A stretch of 64,000 bases of DNA from RDXT01 sp033765305. Its GTDB lineage: Bacteria > Bacteroidota > Bacteroidia > J057. Below, in pieces: positions 15,395 to 23,355 of the stretch. Numbering within the stretch: position 1 is the stretch's first letter; every line of letters begins with the position of its first letter. A model generated the notes under the pieces. That model saw only the letters and a list, made by a program, of their open reading frames with translations. It made no database searches and was not told where the DNA came from. The stretch lies in NCBI GenBank assembly GCA_033765305.1, contig JANRID010000052.1:1-64000 (forward strand). Direction: 5' to 3'. Made by a program: the position numbers and the translations under genes.

Positions 15395-17446
15395 TTGGGA
15401 TCTGGTCTGAAACGTATCGTGTGCTGCTGCTGGCTGGGCCTCTGCCTTACTGCTGCCGGACAGCCTATGCCTCCGCTCGACAGCCTCCGGCTTGCTGCCG
15501 CGTCGGGCCCGGAGGAGGACCGTTTTGCAGCCCTGCTCCAGCTCGCCGAGATGTACCACGCCTATTCGGTCGACTCTGCAATGACCTACGCCCGCCAGGG
15601 CTATGACCTGGCGCTGCTCATCGGCACGCCCCGCGCCAAGGCCATGGCCTCCGATGTGCTCGGCAAGACCTACTTCGGCAAGGGCCTCTATATCCTGGCC
15701 CGCAAAACCTTCGCCGACGGCCTGCAGAGCGCCTTCCAGTCCAACGATTCCCTCCTCGTAGCCCACCTCGCCAACAGCAACGCCGTGGCCCTCACCCGCG
15801 ACGGCAACTACGAGGCTGCCCTCTCCAACCTCCTCACCGCCGCCCGCATCTTCGAGCCCCAGGGGGATCCCTACCAGATGGCGGCCATGAAGATCAACAT
15901 CGGCTCCCTGCAAATGAGCCTCCGCCGCTACGATGCCGCGATCCAGACCTTCGAGCAGGCCCTGGCCCTCTCCCGCCGCCTGCAGAACGATATGATCCGC
16001 ATCCCGGTGCTCAACAACCTCGGCTCCATCTACAGCACCCTCGACCAGCAGGAGCGTGCCCTCCTCTCGTTCAGGGAGGCCCTGCCGCCCGAAGGCGAGC
16101 CCCTGACCGATCTCCACATCCCGACCCTGCTCAATCTCTACTCCTTTTATACCCAGCGCGGCCAGATCCCCGAAGGCGAGCGCGCCTACAACCAGGCCTA
16201 CACCCTCGCCGAAAGCTCCGGAAACAACGGCTGGCGCCAGCAGCTCCTCCAGCGCCGGGGAGACATGCTCTTCGAGCTCCGCCAGTATGTCCGCGCCAGC
16301 GAGGCCTATTTCGCCAGCCTCAATTTCTGCCGCATGCTCAACCAGCCGCCTATCGAGATGGAGCTGCAGCAGAAGCTGGCCGATACCTATGCCCGCATCG
16401 GCGACTACCGTCAGGCATACGACCGCCTGCAGGCCTATCAGCGGATCAATACCGAGCTCTATACCGAGGCTTCCTCCCTGCACATCGCCGAGATGGAAAC
16501 CCGCTACGAGCTGGAGGAGAAAGAGCGCGAGATCGCCCGCCTCCAGGAGGAGGAGCGCATCCAGCAGATCAAGGTGTACGGCGCCCTGCTCGTCGCCGCC
16601 TTTTTTATCACGGCCCTCGTGGCGCTCTACAGCCGCTTCGTGCTCAAGCAGCGCGCCCATGCCCTGCTGGCGACCCAGCATGCCGAGATTCAGCACAAAA
16701 ACGAGCTGCTGGAGACGCAGTCCCATGCCATCCAGGCCCAGAACGCCGAGCTGATGCAGGTCAACGAAGATCTGAAGCTGTTTGCGCGTGCGGCATCGCA
16801 CGACCTGCGGGAACCCCTTCGGACCATCCGCAAGCACCTTCAGCTGTTTCTGCGCAACAACGCCACCGAGAGCCTGGCCTCCACCGATTCCCTGGCCTTT
16901 GCCATCGACGGCGCGGCCCGCATGGACCACATCGTGCTGCGCCTGCTCGACTATGCCCGCGCCGGGCGCCGCCAGGGCGACCGCCAGCTGGTGCGCCTCA
17001 ATGCCGTCGTGGATGGAGTGCTCCGCGACCTCTGGCGGCAGCTTCAGGATACCCAGGCCGAGGTCGAGATCGGCCAGCTGCCCGAAATCTACGGGTATGA
17101 AGTAGACCTGCGGCTGATGTTCCAGAACCTGATCCAGAATGCGCTCAAGTTCTGCCCGCCAGGGCGGAAGCCCCATATCGCCATCGCCTCCCGCGCCGTG
17201 GAAGGGGGATTTCTGCTGAGCGTCGCCGACAACGGCATCGGCATCGATCCGCAGTCGGCCAGCAAGATCTTCGAGCCCTTCCACCGCTCTGCCAGCCCGG
17301 ACTCGCACGAAGGCGTCGGGCTGGGCCTGGCGATCTGCAAGCGCGTCGCCGAGATCCACGGCGGCAGCATCTGGGCCGAGCCTGCCCCCGGCGGCGGCTC
17401 CATTTTCTGGATCCGCCTCCCGGCTACGCCTGAAGTTGCAGGGTAG
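15395..17446 (+). CDS. TPR-containing sensor histidine kinase
   Basis: 683 residues from a TTG start; the frame is open back to a TTG at 15353, so the start is uncertain. The chosen start gives a compact signal peptide (GLKRIVCCCWLGLCLTAAGQ) and lies after the only promoter-like element. Periplasmic TPR-type helical repeats cover about 40-380 (e.g. MKINIGSLQMSLRRYDAAIQ). A coiled coil and one membrane segment (about 393-414, ALLVAAFFITALVALY) follow, then a HisKA domain with the phospho-acceptor His at about 469 (ASHDLREPLRTI) and a HATPase domain (NLIQNALKF, DNGIGID, GVGLGLAICKR). No receiver domain and no response regulator next door: it is an orphan kinase. This architecture is common in Bacteroidota. 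Confidence 0.88.
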   Translation: MGSGLKRIVCCCWLGLCLTAAGQPMPPLDSLRLAAASGPEEDRFAALLQLAEMYHAYSVDSAMTYARQGYDLALLIGTPRAKAMASDVLGKTYFGKGLYILARKTFADGLQSAFQSNDSLLVAHLANSNAVALTRDGNYEAALSNLLTAARIFEPQGDPYQMAAMKINIGSLQMSLRRYDAAIQTFEQALALSRRLQNDMIRIPVLNNLGSIYSTLDQQERALLSFREALPPEGEPLTDLHIPTLLNLYSFYTQRGQIPEGERAYNQAYTLAESSGNNGWRQQLLQRRGDMLFELRQYVRASEAYFASLNFCRMLNQPPIEMELQQKLADTYARIGDYRQAYDRLQAYQRINTELYTEASSLHIAEMETRYELEEKEREIARLQEEERIQQIKVYGALLVAAFFITALVALYSRFVLKQRAHALLATQHAEIQHKNELLETQSHAIQAQNAELMQVNEDLKLFARAASHDLREPLRTIRKHLQLFLRNNATESLASTDSLAFAIDGAARMDHIVLRLLDYARAGRRQGDRQLVRLNAVVDGVLRDLWRQLQDTQAEVEIGQLPEIYGYEVDLRLMFQNLIQNALKFCPPGRKPHIAIASRAVEGGFLLSVADNGIGIDPQSASKIFEPFHRSASPDSHEGVGLGLAICKRVAEIHGGSIWAEPAPGGGSIFWIRLPATPEVAG

Positions 17447-17466
17447 CGCCGCAGGGGCTATATTGC
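17436..17466 (+). promoter_or_regulatory. Possible promoter for the metalloprotease gene
   Basis: TTG (17436-17438), 20 bases, TATATTGC (17459-17466; two mismatches). It overlaps the end of the kinase gene. Confidence 0.3.
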
Positions 17467-17509
17467 CGGGATTCCGCTTCTTTCCCCGACCGGCTAACCC
17501 CCGCCGAAC

Positions 17510-19654
17510 ATGAAATACCGCTACGCTTTCCGGATATGCTCCGCGCTGGCCATGCTGATGCTGTCCGCGGCATCCGTTCAGGCCCAGCAGCACGGCGCCC
17601 ACGCCCGCTGCGGCACGATGGAATATCTGGAGGAACAGTTCCGCCAGCATCCGGAGCTGCGCGAAGAAATGGCCGCACGCCGCCGCTGGCTCGCCGAATA
17701 CGCCGCCGCGCATCCCCAGGCCGCCCGCTCCGGCGATACCCTCTACACCATTCCCGTGGTCGTGCACATTGTCTGGAACACGCCCGACCAAAACCTCTCC
17801 GACAGCCAGATCCTGTCGCAGATCGAGGTGCTCAACGAGGACTTCCGCCTGCTCAATGCGGATACTTCGACGATTCCCGTGCCCTTCCGGCCCCTGAAAG
17901 CCGATATCGGCATCGAATTCTGCCTCGCCAGCTTCGATCCGCAGAACAATCCCACCAACGGCATTACCCGCACCCAGACGAGCACGGCCTCCTTCAGCGG
18001 CGGCGACGATGTGAAATACACGGCCCAGGGCGGCCACGACGCCTGGCCCGCGCAGGATTACCTCAACATCTGGGTATGCCCGCTGGGCGGCGGCCTGCTC
18101 GGCTATGCCTCCAGCATCGGCGGCGGCGGCAATCCGGCTACGGATGGCGTCGTGATCGGCTCGCCCTATTTCGGGCGCGTCGGGCCCAACCTGGATCCCG
18201 CTTACAACCTCGGCCGCACGGCCAGCCATGAGATCGGCCACTGGCTGGGCCTGTCCCATGTGTGGGGTGACGACGCAGGCCTGCCCGATCCCTGTTCCGG
18301 CAGCGACGGCATCGCCGATACGCCCAACCAGGAAGGCCCCAACTACGGCTGCGTCACCTTCCCCAATATCTCCTGCAACAATGGCCCCGACGGCGACATG
18401 TTCATGAACTACATGGACTACGGCGACGACATCTGCCTGACCATGTTTACCCGGGGCCAGAAGGCGGTCATGCGCGCCACGATGGCGCCCGGCGGCGCAC
18501 ACCGCAGCCTGCTCAGCTCCACCGGCTGCCTCAACCCCGGCTTCAACGACATCGGCATCGATACGCTGCTTTCGCCGGGCACCGTGGCCTGCGGCGGCAA
18601 CCTGACCGTGCAGGCCCGGATGAAAAACTACGGGCAGAATGTGGTCTCCTCCGCTGTGGCCACCTTCGAGCTGGACGGCGCTGTGGTGCAGACCCTGCCC
18701 TGGACCGGCACCCTCCAGCCCGGCCAGAGCGTGCTCCTGAGCTTCCCGCTCAATGGCGTTGCGCCGGGGGCCCATTCGCTGGAGGCATACACCCAGAGCC
18801 CCAACGCTGCCTTCGATCCCAATCAGGGCAATAACCAGGCCGTGCGCAGCTTCGATGTGCTGGACAACCTCGGCGATCCGGCCCCCTATGCCGAAGGCAT
18901 CGAAAACGGCTTCCCGCCCGCCGGCTGGACCCTCGTCAATCCCGACGGCGGCACAGGCTGGCAGGAAACCGCCGCTGCCGCCTTCGGCGGGTCGAAGTCG
19001 GTGTATATCAACAACTTCGACTACGATGCCATCGGCGAGGCCGACGACTTCGTCCTGCCCGACCTCGATCTGACGGTATTCCCCTCCTCGGGCCTGACCT
19101 TCCGGCTGGCCTACGCGAAATTCGGGCCCAATACGGGCTTTTCGGATACCCTGGAGGTCTGGGTATCAGGCGACTGCGGCATCACCTACACCCGCCGCTA
19201 CCGCAAGGCCGGCAATGAGCTGGCTACGGCTCCACCTACGGGCAATCCCTTCGTGCCGGCAGCAGGCCAGTGGCGCCAGGAGTGGGTGGACCTGTCCGAT
19301 TACGCCGGCAATACCGGGGTGCGGATCAGGTTCCGCAACATCACCAACTACGAAAACAACCTCTACATCGACAACATCAACGTCGTGCAGATTTTCGCGC
19401 TGCCTGCGGCGCCGGACCTGCTGAGCGGGGTCGTGCTGCGGCCCAATCCCGCGCAGGATGCGGTGGAGCTGCACGCGCCGGGCGTTCAAAGCGGGCGGCT
19501 GCGCCTGCTCGACCTCAGCGGGCGCGAAGTGCTGGCCCAGGACATCTCCGGCCCGCAGCAGATGCTGAATATCCGGGCGCTGCCTGCGGGGGTCTACCTC
19601 GCCGAGCTGCATACTAGCGTCGGGCGCTGGACCGGCCGCCTGGTCCGGCAGTGA
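17510..19654 (+). CDS. Secreted M43-like (pappalysin-type) zinc metalloprotease with T9SS domain
   Basis: 714 residues. Signal peptide 1-25 (ends SVQAQ). A propeptide-like segment precedes the catalytic domain (about 80-345, starting TIPVVVHIVW). Extended zinc motif HEIGHWLGLSH: ligands H240, H244, H250, catalytic E241; Met-turn at M299 (FMNYMDYGDD). This metzincin layout matches the pappalysin/M43 group. Then a CARDB-like domain (about 360-450), a MAM-like or jelly-roll region (about 460-635) and a T9SS C-terminal domain (LRPNPAQDAVELH...LLDLSGREV...LPAGVYLAEL). Exported and surface-attached or released protease. A shared bidirectional terminator follows. Confidence 0.9.
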   Translation: MKYRYAFRICSALAMLMLSAASVQAQQHGAHARCGTMEYLEEQFRQHPELREEMAARRRWLAEYAAAHPQAARSGDTLYTIPVVVHIVWNTPDQNLSDSQILSQIEVLNEDFRLLNADTSTIPVPFRPLKADIGIEFCLASFDPQNNPTNGITRTQTSTASFSGGDDVKYTAQGGHDAWPAQDYLNIWVCPLGGGLLGYASSIGGGGNPATDGVVIGSPYFGRVGPNLDPAYNLGRTASHEIGHWLGLSHVWGDDAGLPDPCSGSDGIADTPNQEGPNYGCVTFPNISCNNGPDGDMFMNYMDYGDDICLTMFTRGQKAVMRATMAPGGAHRSLLSSTGCLNPGFNDIGIDTLLSPGTVACGGNLTVQARMKNYGQNVVSSAVATFELDGAVVQTLPWTGTLQPGQSVLLSFPLNGVAPGAHSLEAYTQSPNAAFDPNQGNNQAVRSFDVLDNLGDPAPYAEGIENGFPPAGWTLVNPDGGTGWQETAAAAFGGSKSVYINNFDYDAIGEADDFVLPDLDLTVFPSSGLTFRLAYAKFGPNTGFSDTLEVWVSGDCGITYTRRYRKAGNELATAPPTGNPFVPAAGQWRQEWVDLSDYAGNTGVRIRFRNITNYENNLYIDNINVVQIFALPAAPDLLSGVVLRPNPAQDAVELHAPGVQSGRLRLLDLSGREVLAQDISGPQQMLNIRALPAGVYLAELHTSVGRWTGRLVRQ

Positions 19655-19676
19655 GGCCGCAGGCAATACATACAGC

Positions 19677-19706
19677 AAACGGGGCTTCCGCCAGGAAGCC
19701 CCGTTT
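19677..19706. terminator. Bidirectional terminator
   Basis: Perfect 13-base stem AAACGGGGCTTCC / GGAAGCCCCGTTT with a 4-base loop. A and T runs sit at the stem ends in both directions; it lies between two convergent genes. Confidence 0.85.
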
Positions 19707-19728
19707 CGGTATCGCGGGTGCGGGACGC

Positions 19729-19929
19729 TTATTCGGTCTTGTTGCCGGCTTTGTCGCCGCCGAACATGCTCATGAAGAAGTAGGCGACGAGCGCCAGCAG
19801 GCCCAGCCAGATGGCGAATTTGACCAGTCTGAGCGCGACCAGCACCAGCAGCACGACAGCCACCGGCGCGACAATCTTGCCCCAGAGGGGAAGCGCGTTG
19901 AATTGTGCTACGATCCAGTTCTTAAACAT
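19729..19929 (-). CDS. Small single-pass membrane protein
   Basis: 66 residues. A long hydrophobic stretch (about 18-55, KIVAPVAVVLLVLVALRLVKFAIWLGLLALVAYFF, one or two passes) with a short polar tail (GGDKAGNKTE). No family recognised. It shares strand with the DUF3467 gene upstream (66 bases apart) and ends at the bidirectional hairpin. Confidence 0.65.
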   Translation of the reverse strand: MFKNWIVAQFNALPLWGKIVAPVAVVLLVLVALRLVKFAIWLGLLALVAYFFMSMFGGDKAGNKTE

Positions 19930-19995
19930 GGCGAAAGCGGTTGGTTCGTTCCTGTATAGGATTGTTCGTACAATTTATAAAAAAGTTGCACACCG

Positions 19996-20319
19996 TCAGG
20001 CGAATCCGACCGGCCCCCCGAAATTAGGCGGAAGAAGCACATCCTTCTGCGCGAGGATGATCTCGCCGTTGTTCAGCTCGTATTTGTCCACATTCTCCTG
20101 CATGGCGAGCAGCAGGCGCTTCATGTTGGGCGGGGAAATGATCACCCGCGAACGGACTTCGGCCTTGTTGGTGCCGGGGAAGATCTGGATGAAATCCACG
20201 ACAAATTCGGCGTCCGAGTGGGAAATAACGGCAAGATTGCTGTAGACGCCTTTGGCGACCTCGGCGTTGAGCTCGATGTTGAGCTGGTTCTGGGCGGCTT
20301 TTTTTGCGGGATCTTCCAT
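19996..20319 (-). CDS. DUF3467 family protein
   Basis: 107 residues. The sequence AEFVVDFIQIFPGTNKAEVRSRVIISPPNMKRLLLAMQENVDKYE is the DUF3467 signature as I know it; function unknown. No signal peptide or membrane segment, so cytoplasmic. Its start is 29 bases from the end of the ABC permease gene on the same strand, so it may be co-transcribed with it. Confidence 0.85.
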   Translation of the reverse strand: MEDPAKKAAQNQLNIELNAEVAKGVYSNLAVISHSDAEFVVDFIQIFPGTNKAEVRSRVIISPPNMKRLLLAMQENVDKYELNNGEIILAQKDVLLPPNFGGPVGFA

Positions 20320-20348
20320 GTTGCTGCGGGTAAGGGACTGTGTGCAAA

Positions 20349-21353
20349 TTACACGGTCCGCCGCCTCGAAAACAACAGGAAGATAAAAAAGGGCGCACCG
20401 AGCAGGGCGGTGACGATTCCGATGGGCAGGCCGGCAGGCGGGAGCAGCAGCCGGCTCAGCCAGTCGCAGGCGGTGAGGTAGGTGCCTCCCATCACGCAGG
20501 CGGGCGCCAGATACCGGCGGTGGGTTCCGCCGATCCAGGCCCGAGCCACATGCGGCACGATCATGCCCACAAAGCCCACCGGTCCGGCAAAGGCCACGAC
20601 CCCGCCCGTGACGAGGGCCGCCAGCGCAATGACCCCGGCCCGCACCCGCGCCACGCGCATGCCCAGCGAAGCAGCCGGCTCGGCGCCCAGCGCCAGCACG
20701 TCCAGCGCCGGCCCCAGCATCCAGGATGCCAGTACGCCCAGCGCTGCGAGCACCATGCCGGTCCAGGCGCCGGCACCGGTTGCCTTGCCGAAGCTTCCAA
20801 AGGACCAGAATACCACCTGCCGGATCTGGTCGCTGTCTGCCGTGAGGTAGATCAGCAGGCCCGACAGGGCGGTGCAGATGGCCGAAACGGCCACCCCCGC
20901 GATCAGCAGCCGGGCATTGTCCTCGTGCAGGCTGCGCTGCCCCAGGCCTATGACCAGCATCAGGCTCAGGGCGCCGCCCGCTGCCGCAAAAAGCGGATAG
21001 GTGAACAGCGTGTAGCCCGCTACAGGGATAATGCCCAGGATCAGCAGGTTGACGCCCAGGCCCGCGCCGGCGGTCAGGCCCATGATGTAGGGCTCCGCCA
21101 GGGGGTTGCGCAGCAGCGCCTGCATCAGGATGCCGCCCAGCGCCAGCGCTGCCCCGGTGGCGAAGGCCTGGACCAGCCTCGGCAGCCGGATCGACAGGAC
21201 AACGTCCGCCTGCGGATGCGGGCCGCCTGCGAGAATCCGCAGCAGCTCGCCGGGTGCCAGGTCGTAGGAGCCGGTCATCAGCCCGGCCCAGGCTGCAAGC
21301 AGCGCTGCGGGAATCAGGATCAGATACGGGATCAGAAGCGGCGGCCGCTGCAT
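20349..21353 (-). CDS. FecCD/BtuC-type ABC transporter permease
   Basis: 334 residues with about ten membrane segments. FecCD family hallmarks: LSIRLPRLVQAFATGAALALGGILMQALLRNPLAEPYIMGL near the N-terminus and GFVGMIVPHVARAWIGG...LPIGIVTALLGAPFF near the C-terminus. The family imports corrinoids, haem or siderophores with a binding protein and an ATPase. The binding-protein gene lies 30 bases upstream; no ATPase gene is seen in the window, so it must be encoded elsewhere. Confidence 0.93.
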   Translation of the reverse strand: MQRPPLLIPYLILIPAALLAAWAGLMTGSYDLAPGELLRILAGGPHPQADVVLSIRLPRLVQAFATGAALALGGILMQALLRNPLAEPYIMGLTAGAGLGVNLLILGIIPVAGYTLFTYPLFAAAGGALSLMLVIGLGQRSLHEDNARLLIAGVAVSAICTALSGLLIYLTADSDQIRQVVFWSFGSFGKATGAGAWTGMVLAALGVLASWMLGPALDVLALGAEPAASLGMRVARVRAGVIALAALVTGGVVAFAGPVGFVGMIVPHVARAWIGGTHRRYLAPACVMGGTYLTACDWLSRLLLPPAGLPIGIVTALLGAPFFIFLLFSRRRTV

Positions 21354-21383
21354 GCCTGCGGATTGGGCTGCAAGATAGCGCTT

Positions 21384-22337
21384 TTACTCCGCTGCCTCCG
21401 CTTTCCCCGGCAGAAAACGGTCCGGCGTGACGCTGCTGTGCAGCAGATGCGCCAGCTCGGCCAGCCCTTCGATCATCCGCGGGCCCGGCCGGTAGAGCAG
21501 GTCCGGATGGATGGTGTGCACCTGCTTGTTCACCTCCGCAGGGGTGTTGTACAAGGCCGGATACAGCGCGATCAGCTGGGCATACACCTGGGGGTCGGTG
21601 GAGGGCAGAATCATGACCTCCGGCTGCTGCTGGAGCAGCTCTTCGACGGTGGTGCTGTAATAGGCCTCAGGCTTGCCTGCGAAGACATTCGTCCCGCCAG
21701 CCTTGACCAGGAGTTCGTTCAGGAATCCGGTGCCGCCCACCACCTTGAGCGGATCGGCGCTGATGAGGATGACGGTTTTGTATTTGACAAAGGCGGTGAC
21801 GGCCTCGCTTACGGCCCGCTCGATCTGCTGCAGGGAATCTGCCAGGCGGCGGGCAGGCTCGCGGCGGTCCAGCAGCTCGCCCAGGGTACGGATGCAGCGG
21901 TACACATCGGCCAGGCTGTCGTAGGACTGGAGGTAAATGGGCAGCCCCAGGCGCTCCAGCTGGGCGATGTCGTCGGGTGTGAAGATCTCGTCGGTGGTAA
22001 TGAGCAGGTCGCCGCCGGCGGCCTGGATCTGTTCGAGGTCCAGGGCGGGGTAGGTGACGATTTCGTTCAGCATGGCGGCTGCGGGCGGATAGTCGCAGGC
22101 CTGGGAGCGCGCAGCGAGGCGGTCTTCGGCGCCGATGGCGAAGATCATCTCGGTGATGTTGGGCGCCAGGGAGATGACGGAGTCGGGCGGATCGGCCAGG
22201 CTGAACTGCCGGCCGGCGTCGTCGCGGTAGGTGGTGGAAATAAGCGGCGCCGCCTCCACGAGCTTGCGGCGCCCGTCGCGGCAGCCGGCCCAGAGCAGGG
22301 CCGCCGCCATCAGCAGCAGAAATCCGGATTTGCGCAT
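21384..22337 (-). CDS. BtuF/FecB-type substrate-binding lipoprotein
   Basis: 317 residues from the chosen ATG (MRKSGFLLLM), which gives a clean lipoprotein signal with Cys19 (LLWAGC). It has the two-lobe helical-backbone metal-receptor fold (VISLAPNITEMIFAIGAEDRLAARSQACDYP, then LLITTDEIF, LLYRPGPRMIEGLAEL). The N-terminal SLAPNITEMIFAIGA with CDYP is typical of corrinoid-binding BtuF-like proteins. It pairs with the permease just downstream. The upstream neighbour, 47 bases away, is the last gene of the accessory island; no cobalamin riboswitch is visible in that gap. Confidence 0.9.
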   Translation of the reverse strand: MRKSGFLLLMAAALLWAGCRDGRRKLVEAAPLISTTYRDDAGRQFSLADPPDSVISLAPNITEMIFAIGAEDRLAARSQACDYPPAAAMLNEIVTYPALDLEQIQAAGGDLLITTDEIFTPDDIAQLERLGLPIYLQSYDSLADVYRCIRTLGELLDRREPARRLADSLQQIERAVSEAVTAFVKYKTVILISADPLKVVGGTGFLNELLVKAGGTNVFAGKPEAYYSTTVEELLQQQPEVMILPSTDPQVYAQLIALYPALYNTPAEVNKQVHTIHPDLLYRPGPRMIEGLAELAHLLHSSVTPDRFLPGKAEAAE

Positions 22338-22384
22338 GGCTGCAAGATAATGCGGGGAAGGGGAAAAGATACAGGGCTGGGGCA

Positions 22385-23353
22385 TTACATATCCAGCGAG
22401 CGGCTGTTGTTTCTAGGCTTGATCCGCTTGCCATCCAGGCTCAATGCGCCTTCGTGATTGTTGCCGGACCGGTTCCGGTGAATCTCGAACTCTCCATGCT
22501 GGGTATCCAGCCCGGCAATAAGGTCGGAGCCGGGGATCTTGTAGAGGGTTCTGTTTCGGTTGGCAGATGCCAGCGTGCCGGCAGCAGGCTCCCATTTCTG
22601 AAGCTTGGCGATATGGTCTGCGACTGATTCGATCAACGCAATCCGCTCACGTTCATCAAGCTGTGCAATATGCTGGTAAAATTCCCGCCAGCGGCTCGCT
22701 GCATCGCCTTCGAAAGGAAGCTGGAGCGAATATAGCTCCAATAGCGGCAGCAGGTTGTGTTCTCTGGTGGTGCTATTGAATCGGGGGTGGTATCCGTCCC
22801 AGTCAAACAGCTCTGCAAGAAACTCCAGTTGGCAGTCTGTCACATGCTGCACCTGGCTCGCATGGCGGATGTCCCGGGCAGCAGAGGTCGGGATGCCGGC
22901 AGCATCCATCTGATGAATCATTGGGGACACTGTACAGGTGTCCCAGAACGGACCAGAATTCAGGCTGACGGCCATTGAGTTTTTGATGAACGCCGCTCCC
23001 AACCCTGCAACAGCATGTTCAGCGCCTTCCCATTCGACGCTCGTATACTCAAAGGCGGGATGCTTCGGATCGGTGGCTTCTATATAAGGCGAGTCGAAGA
23101 TGCCCAGCAGAAATATATACACTGGTTCAGAGAAGCCATATTCTTCTGTCAGAAAAGTCCGGACGTTTCTGCTAGGGGTGATAGGCATTTCGGCAAAATC
23201 CTCCCGGCGGCGGAAGGTAAAACTGTCCTCTTGCAGGGACTCGATAATTTGTTTCAGGAGTGCCCCTAGCCTCGCCAGTTCCTCCAGCCAGCTTCTGGCC
23301 TCGGCATCGGTTGCAGCGGGCCGGATGGAAAGCTCGTTGAAGAAAATTTCCAT
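22385..23353 (-). CDS. Putative effector with C-terminal colicin E3-like rRNase domain
   Basis: 322 residues, no signal peptide or membrane segment. Residues 1 to about 260 match no family I know; they are helical in appearance and probably serve to contact the ATPase. The last ~55 residues read LYKIPGSDLIAG, DTQHGEFEIHR, then KRIKPRNNSRSLDM. This resembles the C-terminus of colicin E3 (DSQHGELEGYR ... GPDPKRNIKKYL), which cuts 16S rRNA in the decoding centre. The E3 catalytic residues as I recall them (D510, H513, E517, R545) align to D283, H286, E290 and R318 with identical spacing (3, 4 and 28). The gene starts 2 bases after the ATPase stop, so the two are translationally coupled. No small colicin-type immunity gene is adjacent. 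Domain call is inference from motif spacing; no search was run. Confidence 0.72.
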   Translation of the reverse strand: MEIFFNELSIRPAATDAEARSWLEELARLGALLKQIIESLQEDSFTFRRREDFAEMPITPSRNVRTFLTEEYGFSEPVYIFLLGIFDSPYIEATDPKHPAFEYTSVEWEGAEHAVAGLGAAFIKNSMAVSLNSGPFWDTCTVSPMIHQMDAAGIPTSAARDIRHASQVQHVTDCQLEFLAELFDWDGYHPRFNSTTREHNLLPLLELYSLQLPFEGDAASRWREFYQHIAQLDERERIALIESVADHIAKLQKWEPAAGTLASANRNRTLYKIPGSDLIAGLDTQHGEFEIHRNRSGNNHEGALSLDGKRIKPRNNSRSLDM

Positions 23354-23355
23354 GG

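Noticed and set aside
15200..18775. Minus-strand frame of nearly 1200 codons opposite the histidine kinase and metalloprotease
   Set aside because: Shadow frame; the plus-strand genes carry clear kinase and zinc-protease motifs.
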